Below, in pieces: positions 52,187-59,216 of a stretch of 64,000 bases of DNA. Position 1 is the stretch's first letter; each line of letters starts with the position of its first letter. A program made the translations under genes and the position numbers. Under the pieces are notes generated by a model. It did no database searches. It saw only the letters and a list, made by a program, of their open reading frames with translations, and was not told where the DNA came from. Source of the DNA: CACIIZ01 sp045565285 (GTDB taxonomy: Bacteria; Pseudomonadota; Alphaproteobacteria; Rhodobacterales; Rhodobacteraceae). The stretch lies in the NCBI GenBank assembly GCA_045565285.1, contig JBJLFR010000036.1, positions 1 to 64,000 on the forward strand, read 5' to 3'.

Positions 52187-52306
52187 ATGACTAAACCATA
52201 TGCCTATTTAACATCTAACCCTTTATCCCAAGGGATTAGAGTCCTTGAGGAAAATAATGATAAAAAAGTACGCAAAAGGTACGTTGACTTGGTACACAAC
52301 TATTGA
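52187..52306 (+). CDS. Orphan small ORF, 39 residues, function unknown
   Basis: ATG at 52187 and TGA at 52304-52306 enclose 39 residues, starting M-T-K-P-Y-A-Y-L-T-S-N-P and ending Y-V-D-L-V-H-N-Y, charged (K/R/E/D) in its second half. AAAGGG lies 6 bases before the ATG, a fair ribosome binding site. That site overlaps GGGATATA (52178-52185), complementary to TATATCCC (52136-52143), so the start could be masked. I do not recognise the protein. It may be a real small protein, a leader peptide, or chance. Evidence for coding is only the start region and its open length. Confidence 0.3.
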   Translation: MTKPYAYLTSNPLSQGIRVLEENNDKKVRKRYVDLVHNY

Positions 52307-52362
52307 GTAAGGTTAATTGTAAAACGAAGAAAAGTGTAAAAGTTATTAACTAAAATAAACAT

Positions 52363-52450
52363 GCCCGCTTGGTGGAATTTGGTAGACACAAGGGACTTAA
52401 AATCCCTCGACGTAACAGTCGTTCCGGTTCGAGTCCGGAAGCGGGCACCA
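52363..52450 (+). tRNA. tRNA-Leu (anticodon TAA)
   Basis: A class II tRNA of 88 nt with long variable arm. The acceptor GCCCGCT pairs with AGCGGGC, followed by A and encoded CCA. The anticodon stem GGGA/TCCC has loop CTTAAAA, giving anticodon TAA for the UUA codon, expected to be used often in this A/T-rich genome. The T-arm is CCGGTTCGAGTCCGG. Confidence 0.97.
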
Positions 52451-52463
52451 AAAAAATTACAAA

Positions 52464-53141
52464 TTATTCATAATTTTTAATTTCAATTTTTTTTAACCCA
52501 AAAATTCCTGAACGAGACATTCTTGGAACCATGGTGTAACTATCAGTAAGTTTAATTGATATATTTTTTTTATCAAATAAGTTGAATAAGATTCCTTGTT
52601 CTTCAAGTTTCCACATTACTCTTTCTTTATTTATTTTAGATGGATAAGTATAACCAGGAGCCATTCTATTTTCAATTTGGATATTATAATTTTTAGCAAA
52701 CTTTATTATTTCAGATCTTGCATCTCTTAAAATCAGCTCTAAAGCTAACCAGGAAGCATTCTCTAGAAATAGAGCTCCGAGAGGTTCATTCGCGTCATTT
52801 GACATTTTTTTTATTTTTTCATCCATTTCTTTCCCTAGAGTTAAAAGAAAAGCAATTAAAAAGTTACTTTGTGACAAACGTTCATTAAAAATTTCACAAG
52901 TAAAAACTGATCCACAATTAAGCTCTATTCTATTTAAATCCCGCCTGCTTATCTCTTTAAAACAAAAATAACCTACTGGTGAAGAGTAGTAAGAAAGCCT
53001 TTCAACTGCTTTATTAGCCGCCTCAAAAATTTTTTTCTTAATGACATTTCTATTTTTATAGCCATGAGTTCTTAATAGTTTTGACACAGAAACATTTGGT
53101 GAAGAAAATAAAATTTTCTCAAAATTTGAACTTTCAAACAT
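52464..53141 (-). CDS. Vitamin B12-dependent methionine synthase activation-domain-like protein
   Basis: A 225-residue protein resembling the free-standing MetH-activation-type proteins found beside one-carbon methyltransferase genes. Conserved-looking parts are F-L-L-T-L-G-K-E-M-D-E-K, N-A-S-W-L-A-L-E-L-I-L-R-D-A, and R-M-A-P-G-Y-T-Y-P-S (MetH activation domains have R-x-x-x-G-Y/F-x-x-x-P). In MetH this domain binds S-adenosylmethionine and helps reduce the inactive cobalamin. A role in reactivating a corrinoid methyltransferase is inferred. It lies 13 bases after the Virulence_fact-family gene on the same strand and diverges from the metF-like gene. Confidence 0.72.
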   Translation of the reverse strand: MFESSNFEKILFSSPNVSVSKLLRTHGYKNRNVIKKKIFEAANKAVERLSYYSSPVGYFCFKEISRRDLNRIELNCGSVFTCEIFNERLSQSNFLIAFLLTLGKEMDEKIKKMSNDANEPLGALFLENASWLALELILRDARSEIIKFAKNYNIQIENRMAPGYTYPSKINKERVMWKLEEQGILFNLFDKKNISIKLTDSYTMVPRMSRSGIFGLKKIEIKNYE

Positions 53142-53154
53142 TACTAATCACAAG

Positions 53155-53442
53155 TTAATCTAGTGATTGTAAGGCTTTTAATTTTATATCTTTATATTTT
53201 CTTTCAAAATATTTAGACATCTCAAGGACTGCTTGCTTTGCTGATTTTTCAGTACTAGGAAGCCTCTTTTTTTTCCAATTTTGTAGGTAATCATCTGTTC
53301 CTATTAAACCTTTTTTCATGGCTACTAAATCAACTAATTCACTAAATCTTTTAGAGAGTTCAACTTTTTCAATACCAGTTAAATCCCTAGCTTCTATCAC
53401 AGTAGGTATGTCTTGCCAAAATAATACAGAAACTTTTGTCAT
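53155..53442 (-). CDS. Virulence_fact-domain protein of the one-carbon gene group
   Basis: A 95-residue protein. The start M-T-K-V-S-V-L-F-W-Q-D-I-P and the later L-S-K-R-F-S-E-L-V-D-L-V-A-M-K-K-G-L and Y-L-Q-N-W-K match the short family annotated as Virulence factor (Pfam Virulence_fact) in alphaproteobacteria. Despite the name it is usually found with methylenetetrahydrofolate reductase, corrinoid methyltransferase and activation genes, suggesting a one-carbon role. The ATG at 53442 is chosen; codons upstream to 53508 do not look coding. Confidence 0.72.
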   Translation of the reverse strand: MTKVSVLFWQDIPTVIEARDLTGIEKVELSKRFSELVDLVAMKKGLIGTDDYLQNWKKKRLPSTEKSAKQAVLEMSKYFERKYKDIKLKALQSLD

Positions 53443-53600
53443 AATATTAAATACTAAAAACCTTAATTTATTATATAAATATAAATTCATATTAAAAGCA
53501 AAAATCACAAAATATAAGTTACCTATTGATTGTTTTATTTACTATCATTTATATAAAATGTGTTATTTAATAAAATTTCTGTTTTTTTTTGGTATTTTAT

Positions 53601-54520
53601 ATGAAAAATAATAAATCTTTCCAACCTGCAATAAATGATTATAACAAAATTGTAAAATTTCTAAATGATTTTTCTTTAGAAACAACACCTTTTGTAGCTA
53701 ATAAAATTGAGAATTTTTCACATTTTGTTAGACCATCTACAACAATATTTATTACTTTTCTACCTGGATCTGATTACAAAGATACTATAAATACAGCAAT
53801 AAAGATAAGAAATGAAGGACTTAATCCTGCACCCCATTTTGCTGCAAGATCAGTACTTTCAAAGGAAATGTTAGAGGATTATGTTTCAAGAATTACAGGT
53901 GAAGCTGATGTAACAAAAATTTTAATAATTGGTGGAGCAGGAAAAAAGCAAATCGGACCATTCCCAGACTCTATAAGTCTGTTAGAAACGGGCATTTTTG
54001 ATAAGTATGGTATATCTGAAATAGGAATAGCAGGTCATCCAGAAGGAACTCCAGATATATCAGATGAAGAAATTAAAAAAGCACTAGATTTAAAAAATAA
54101 ATTTTATGAATCATCAGATGCTAAGTTTTTTATAGTGAGTCAATTTTGTTTTGATCCAGATACTATTTAAATTGGTCTATTAAAATTAATTCTGAAGGAA
54201 ATAAAATTCCAATTATAATTGGAATACCCGGCGTTGCAAAGCTTTCTACTCTAATAAAATACTCATTATCATGTGGAATAGGCAACTCTATGAATTTTTT
54301 AAAAAAACAAGGTGCCAATGTGTTAAACTTAGTTAAAACCCAAGAACCAGACAAATTAGTCAGAAAACTTGCAAGTGCTGAAGAAATTTTACAAAAAAAT
54401 GGAATAGAAGGAATTCATATTTATCCATTGGGTGGGATAAAAAAAAGTTCAGAGTGGGCTCATGGAATAGTTGATGAAAAATTCAAACTTACTTTTAATG
54501 GATTTAAGGTAAATTATTAA
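53601..54520 (+). pseudogene. Methylenetetrahydrofolate reductase-like (MetF family), one frameshift
   Basis: The first frame (ATG 53601 to TAA at 54168-54170) has F-I-T-F-L-P-G-S-D-Y, P-A-P-H-F-A-A-R-S, I-L-I-I-G-G-A-G and I-G-I-A-G-H-P-E-G-T-P as in MetF TIM-barrel proteins, then Q-F-C-F-D-P-D-T-I. A second frame carries on at once with N-W-S-I-K-I and I-I-I-G-I-P-G-V-A-K to 54520. Together about 306 residues, the family length. One missing T near 54166 (ATTTAAATTGG in place of ATTTTAAATTGG) would restore the frame as I-L-N-W. These proteins reduce methylene-THF to methyl-THF or, in demethylation modules, run in reverse. Its divergent neighbours suggest the latter. A single-base lesion could be a sequencing error. 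Confidence 0.78.
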
Positions 54521-55422
54521 CTAAAACACCACTTCATAATTCCTTTTTGGACATGTAGTCTATTTTCAGCTTGTTTGAGGAATATTTTAAAAAATTCATC
54601 TGCTACATCTGACATAATCTCATTGTTTCTGTAAATGGGCATACAATGAAAAACCAAACAGTTATTTTTGGATATTTTAACTAATTCATTAGTTAAAGAG
54701 TATTTTTTCATAATTTTTTGCCTTAATTCTTTTTCTTGTTTAGTTTGATTCATAGAATACCAAGTATCTGTTACTATTAGGTCAGCATTTTTTAGTGCTT
54801 TTACAGGATTAACTTCATACTTAAAGTTTTGCATTCCTTCTGTTTTATTGGGTAATATTTCTAGTGGCCCAGAAATTATTAACTCAAAGTTAAATTTATT
54901 TGAAGCTTGGATGTAACTATTACAAACATTATTTAAATCACCAAGCCAGATAACCTTTTTACCCTTTATTGGCCCAATTATTTCTTCGAACGTAAAGATA
55001 TCTGAAAGCACCTGACATGGGTGAGATTGGTCAGATAGGCCATTAATTATTGGAATTTTTGAATTTTCAATCAAATCGATAAAATCATTGTGGTTCTCAG
55101 TTCTCAATACTATCATATCTAGGTATCCAGAGAGAACACTAGCAGTATCAGACATGCTTTCTAAATTTGAAAGTTGCATTTCATTACTGGAAACAGTGAT
55201 AGTTTGACCACCCATTTGAGATATACCTACTTCAAATGAAAACCGGGTCCTTGTTGAAGGTTTTTTAAAAAGCAAAGCCACAATTTTATTTAATAAATAT
55301 TGATTTAAATCTTTAGTACCTTTACTAATATCTTGTCGTGCTGCTTTTATACTCGAAGAAAAATCAAAAATTTTTTTTAATTGATTTAAATCAATATCTT
55401 TAATGTCTATAAAGTTATTCAA
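54517..55422 (-). CDS. argF: Ornithine carbamoyltransferase
   Basis: Makes citrulline from ornithine and carbamoyl phosphate in arginine synthesis; 301 residues. The carbamoyl-phosphate loop K-P-S-T-R-T-R-F-S-F near residue 53, D-Q-S-H-P-C-Q near 135, and the ornithine site with H-C-M-P near 268 are present. D-T-W-Y-S-M matches the S-M-G loop position. The start is TTG at 55422, overlapping the argD end by 8 bases, so translation is probably coupled. Its stop overlaps the metF-like gene convergently. Confidence 0.95.
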   Translation of the reverse strand: MNNFIDIKDIDLNQLKKIFDFSSSIKAARQDISKGTKDLNQYLLNKIVALLFKKPSTRTRFSFEVGISQMGGQTITVSSNEMQLSNLESMSDTASVLSGYLDMIVLRTENHNDFIDLIENSKIPIINGLSDQSHPCQVLSDIFTFEEIIGPIKGKKVIWLGDLNNVCNSYIQASNKFNFELIISGPLEILPNKTEGMQNFKYEVNPVKALKNADLIVTDTWYSMNQTKQEKELRQKIMKKYSLTNELVKISKNNCLVFHCMPIYRNNEIMSDVADEFFKIFLKQAENRLHVQKGIMKWCFS

Positions 55423-56587
55423 TTTTCAATCCTTTTGAAGTCTTTCTTAATAAATTTATTACTAAATCAACTTCTTTTTTAGAAATATTAAGGGGAGGCA
55501 AAATACGCACTACATTGTCAGAAGCTGGAGCTAATAATAAATTTTGATTGAATGCTTCGTTTGTGAAAGTAGTATTCTCAATTTTTGTTTTAACCCCTAG
55601 CATAAGACCAGATCCTCTTATTTCCTCAAAAACAGAAGGGAATTCAGATACTAAACCTAGAATTTTTTGAGATAAATATCCTGATATTTTTCTTACATTT
55701 TCTAGAAAACCTTTTTCCAAAACACTGTTCATAACTTCGCAACCTACTGCACAAGCAAGTGGATTTCCACCATAAGTTGAACCATGTTTTCCTTGTCCCA
55801 TACCAATGGATGCATTTTCACTAGACAAACAAGCTCCTAGAGGAAAACCTCCTCCTATTCCTTTTGCTATAGTCATTATATCAGGCTTTATATTAAACCA
55901 TTCGTGAGCAAAAAGTTTACCAGATCTGCCTACACCACATTGAATCTCATCAATAATAAGAAGTGCACCACATTTGTCACATAAATCTCTTATTAATTTT
56001 AGCATTTCTTCTGAAAATAGCCTTATTCCTCCCTCTCCTTGAATTGGTTCAACAATAACTGCTGCTGTTTTATCTGTTATATTTTCAAATAAAGCACTTT
56101 TATCATTGAATGCTATTGATTTGAACCCAGGAATTAAGGGACCAAACCCTTCTTTCATTTTATTGGAATTTGAAGTAGAAATAGCAGCCATTGATCTACC
56201 ATGAAAACATCCATCAAAAGATAATATTTCATATCTCTTTTGATTTAATTTTGAAAAATATATCCTTGCCATTTTAATGGCACATTCGATTGCTTCAGTA
56301 CCTGAATTAGTAAAAAAAACTCTATCAGCAAAAGTATTGTCAACAAGTAATTTAGCTAACTTCTCCTGATTTTCTACTCTGTAAAGATTAGAGGTGTGCC
56401 ACAAATTTTTGGCTTGCTCTATTAAAGTATTTACTAATTTCTCATTACAATGACCTAATATATTTACAGCAATACCGGAAGCACAATCCAAAAACTTACC
56501 TCCATCTTCAGAATATAACCATATACCATCCCCCTTTTTGAAGGAAACATTTTTTCGGTTATATGTTGCTAAAACACAATCTTCCAT
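55415..56587 (-). CDS. argD: Acetylornithine aminotransferase
   Basis: A PLP-dependent class III aminotransferase, 390 residues, making N-acetylornithine (it may also act on succinyldiaminopimelate). F-T-N-S-G-T-E-A near residue 94, F-H-G-R-S near 128, E-P-I-Q-G-E-G-G near 180, I-I-D-E-I-Q-C-G-V-G-R near 215, and the PLP lysine in A-K-G-I-G-G-G-F-P near 242 are family marks. Order argD-argF with overlap is typical of alphaproteobacteria. Confidence 0.95.
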   Translation of the reverse strand: MEDCVLATYNRKNVSFKKGDGIWLYSEDGGKFLDCASGIAVNILGHCNEKLVNTLIEQAKNLWHTSNLYRVENQEKLAKLLVDNTFADRVFFTNSGTEAIECAIKMARIYFSKLNQKRYEILSFDGCFHGRSMAAISTSNSNKMKEGFGPLIPGFKSIAFNDKSALFENITDKTAAVIVEPIQGEGGIRLFSEEMLKLIRDLCDKCGALLIIDEIQCGVGRSGKLFAHEWFNIKPDIMTIAKGIGGGFPLGACLSSENASIGMGQGKHGSTYGGNPLACAVGCEVMNSVLEKGFLENVRKISGYLSQKILGLVSEFPSVFEEIRGSGLMLGVKTKIENTTFTNEAFNQNLLLAPASDNVVRILPPLNISKKEVDLVINLLRKTSKGLKIE

Positions 56588-56865
56588 AAATATTCCTATC
56601 TAAATAAAAATAATTTAATATTAATAATCATTTTATATAAAATTCTTGAATTATTAGAATGTTATAACATTCGTTTTGAAAAAATTGCAAAAGAAAAGGA
56701 ATGAATTAATTTTATATCTGATATATGATTAATATGATAATTATCAAATCCAAGCTGATTTACGAATTAAATTACAAAAAATTACTATAACCTCAAATTT
56801 ATAGTTTATTTATGATTTAATATTATATATTAATAACTAAAATTTTAAAATAGGAAGATAACCTT

Positions 56866-57501
56866 ATGGCGTGGACAGACGAAAGAGTAAAAAAGTTAAC
56901 TCTCTTATGGAAAAGCGGAAACAGCGCAAGTAAAATTGCTACTGAATTAGGGGAAGGTGTTTCTAGAAATGCTGTAATTGGTAAAATCCATCGTTTAGGT
57001 TTGTCAGAACGAGTGTCAGGATCAACTGCTAATGAAACAAAAAAAATACAAAAGAAAATAAGAGATAAAAATTCAATTGATGATCAAAACTCAAAAATTT
57101 CAAAATTCGAAAGTAATTTAGAATTATATACACAAAAAAAAGGGAAAAAGAGAGGAAGAAAACCATCTATAAAAAACCTTATAAATAATGAAAATAAATC
57201 TAATGTAGTTTCCAAATCTAATGGAAGTTCTTCCGAAGAAATTGGAGAAACAGACACTGAAATTGATAAAGTTACATTAGAAAATATGTTAGAAATGGAA
57301 AAAAATGCAAAAAAACTAAATTTGTTGGAACTAACAGAAAAAACTTGTAAATGGCCTATTGGAGATCCTGCTACTTCAGAATTTTGGTTTTGTGGACATC
57401 CGTCAGAACAAGGAAAACCTTATTGTGAAACTCATATTTCAATTGCTTTCCAACCAATAACCACTAGAAGAGAAAAAAAACAAAATAAAATTAGTACCTA
57501 A
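56866..57501 (+). CDS. gcrA: Cell cycle regulator GcrA
   Basis: A 211-residue alphaproteobacterial cell-cycle transcription factor that, in Caulobacter, binds sigma-70 RNA polymerase and acts at CcrM (GANTC) methylated promoters. The N-terminal helix-turn-helix M-A-W-T-D-E-R-V-K-K-L-T-L-L-W and S-R-N-A-V-I-G-K-I-H-R-L-G-L-S is fully conserved. The C-terminal sigma-contact region has C-K-W-P-I-G-D-P and F-C-G-H-P. The linker is long and rich in K, N and S. AGGA lies before the ATG. No ccrM is in the window, and no GANTC was seen in the upstream 278-base gap. Confidence 0.95.
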   Translation: MAWTDERVKKLTLLWKSGNSASKIATELGEGVSRNAVIGKIHRLGLSERVSGSTANETKKIQKKIRDKNSIDDQNSKISKFESNLELYTQKKGKKRGRKPSIKNLINNENKSNVVSKSNGSSSEEIGETDTEIDKVTLENMLEMEKNAKKLNLLELTEKTCKWPIGDPATSEFWFCGHPSEQGKPYCETHISIAFQPITTRREKKQNKIST

Positions 57502-57510
57502 AGTTAAATT

Positions 57511-57933
57511 ATGATTAAGTATAAACTTCAATGTAAAAATTTACATCTTTTTGAAAGTTGGTTCAGAACATCTGATGACTACGAAAAATTAAATGATGCG
57601 CAATTACTTTCTTGTGAAACTTGTGGATCTAAATCAATTTCTAAATCTCTAATGTCGCCCAGCCTTAATTCTCAAGAAAAAAAGCAACCAAAAGTATCTT
57701 TAAAAACTTTACCTTCAAAAGAGCAGAAGTTTTTGAAGGAATTAAAAAAAGAAATAGAAAAAAGTTGTGAATATGTGGGAGATAATTTTGAAAAGGAAGC
57801 AAGAGCTATTCATTATGGAGATTCTCCCGAAAGATCCATTTATGGAAAAACAACATATAAAGAAGCAAAATCTTTATATGATGATGGTATAACAGTAACT
57901 CCTCTTCCTTGGGTTGACCGTAAAACTAATTAA
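57511..57933 (+). CDS. DUF1178-family protein
   Basis: A 140-residue alphaproteobacterial family of unknown function. M-I-K-Y-K-L-Q-C at the start with H-L-F-E-S-W-F, and the C-E-T-C-G pair near residue 38, resemble a small zinc-binding region. The C-terminus has Y-G-D-S-P-E-R-S-I-Y-G-K and T-P-L-P-W-V-D, as in the family. It lies 9 bases after gcrA and before lysC. Confidence 0.9.
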   Translation: MIKYKLQCKNLHLFESWFRTSDDYEKLNDAQLLSCETCGSKSISKSLMSPSLNSQEKKQPKVSLKTLPSKEQKFLKELKKEIEKSCEYVGDNFEKEARAIHYGDSPERSIYGKTTYKEAKSLYDDGITVTPLPWVDRKTN

Positions 57934-57985
57934 CTAAATTAAGTTAGTTTATTAAAAAATCGTTACTATTTATAAGGAATAAAAT

Positions 57986-59212
57986 TTGACTAAGATCGTA
58001 ATGAAATTTGGTGGCACATCTGTAGCCGATACACAAACTATGAAAAATGCTGTGTCAAAAATTTCTGTAGAAGTTAAAAAAGATAATAGAGTAATAGTTG
58101 TGGTTTCAGCAATGGGAAGTACTACAGATAATTTAGTAAAAAAAATAAAAGAAGTTTCTACAATTTATGATGCCAGAGAATATGATGCCATTTTATCAAC
58201 TGGAGAGACCATATCTTCTTGTTTAATGGCTCTACTACTACAAAAGGAGGGAATTAATGCAAGAAGCTGGCAAGGGTGGCAAATTCCTATAAATACTACA
58301 GATAATCATTCTAATGCGAGAATATTAAGTATAAACACTAAAAAGATTGAAGAAAAATTTGCAGATGGAATGCAAGTAGCAATTATTGCAGGATTTCAGG
58401 GAATTAGTAATAATAACCGAATAACTACACTTGGAAGAGGTGGGTCTGACGCAAGTGCGGTTGCAGTAGCTGCAGCAATAAGTGCTGAAAGGTGTGATAT
58501 CTATACTGACGTGGATGGAGTTTATACAACAGATCCCAGAATTACACCTAATGCAAAAAAATTGGATAAAATTTCTTACGAAGAAATGTTAGAACTTGCT
58601 TCTCTTGGGGCAAAAGTTTTACAAACTCGGTCCGTAGAATTAGCAATGCAGCATAAGGTAAAGGTACGTGTTCTTAATAGTTTTAATGAGGGTTCAGGTA
58701 CAATATTGTGTGATGAGGAGGATATAATGGAAAAACGTGTGGTATCGGGAATTACATTCTCAAAAAATGAAGCAAAGCTAACTATTCTAGGCGTTAAAGA
58801 TAAACCAGGAGTTGCGGGAATTGTTTTTGACTGCTTATCAAAAGCCCATATAAATGTTGATATGATAATTCAAAATATATCTGATAATAACTTAGCAGAT
58901 GTTACTTTTTCATGCCCTACTGATCAAGTTGAAATGGCCAAAAATTCATTAGAGAATGATAAAAATAAAAATATCCTAGAATATACAAAATTAGATGTGG
59001 ATACAGAAGTTTCAAAGATATCAATTGTTGGAATAGGAATGCGTAGTCATTCAGGAATAGCACAAACTATGTTCAAAACGTTAGGTGATGAAAACATTAA
59101 TATAAAGGTCATTTCTACATCTGAAATTAAAATTTCAGTACTCGTAGAAAGAAAGTATCTTGAGTTAGCTGTTCAAGCTCTTCATGAGGCATTCGGACTA
59201 AGCAAGGTATAA
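57986..59212 (+). CDS. lysC: Aspartate kinase
   Basis: The first enzyme of the lysine, threonine and methionine pathway, 408 residues. The kinase signature is V-M-K-F-G-G-T-S-V-A-D near residue 5. L-G-R-G-G-S-D-A-S-A-V-A near 150 and T-D-V-D-G-V-Y-T-T-D-P-R near 174 follow. Two ACT domains (about 265-400) with D-K-P-G-V-A and I-G-I-G-M-R-S-H-S-G make allosteric control likely. TTG at 57986 follows AAGGA and gives the family start M-T-K-I-V. Confidence 0.95.
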   Translation: MTKIVMKFGGTSVADTQTMKNAVSKISVEVKKDNRVIVVVSAMGSTTDNLVKKIKEVSTIYDAREYDAILSTGETISSCLMALLLQKEGINARSWQGWQIPINTTDNHSNARILSINTKKIEEKFADGMQVAIIAGFQGISNNNRITTLGRGGSDASAVAVAAAISAERCDIYTDVDGVYTTDPRITPNAKKLDKISYEEMLELASLGAKVLQTRSVELAMQHKVKVRVLNSFNEGSGTILCDEEDIMEKRVVSGITFSKNEAKLTILGVKDKPGVAGIVFDCLSKAHINVDMIIQNISDNNLADVTFSCPTDQVEMAKNSLENDKNKNILEYTKLDVDTEVSKISIVGIGMRSHSGIAQTMFKTLGDENINIKVISTSEIKISVLVERKYLELAVQALHEAFGLSKV

Positions 59213-59216
59213 CTTA

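Larger units (their letters stand above)
51284..52362. other. Gene-poor stretch of about 1.1 kb with structured elements
   Basis: Between the DUF2177 gene and tRNA-Leu neither strand has a recognisable gene. I see an extended -10 promoter candidate at 51390-51418 (plus), a perfect 15-bp inverted repeat at 51843-51937 and a small ORF with a ribosome-site hairpin at 52136-52306. The rest is very A/T-rich with many stops on both strands. Possibilities are an unrecognised structured RNA, the remains of a lost gene, or a mobile-element scar. No tmRNA, RNase P RNA, SRP RNA or known riboswitch core was found by eye. Confidence 0.6.

Noticed and set aside
51420..52360. Two-piece tmRNA, RNase P RNA or SRP RNA in the gene-poor stretch
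   Set aside because: No tag reading frame ending in Leu/Val-Ala-Ala, no RNase P core and no SRP tetraloop region could be found.
52363..52450. Integration site at tRNA-Leu explaining the gene-poor stretch
   Set aside because: Integration usually uses the tRNA 3' end, but the stretch lies on the 5' side; no integrase or repeated tRNA end was seen.
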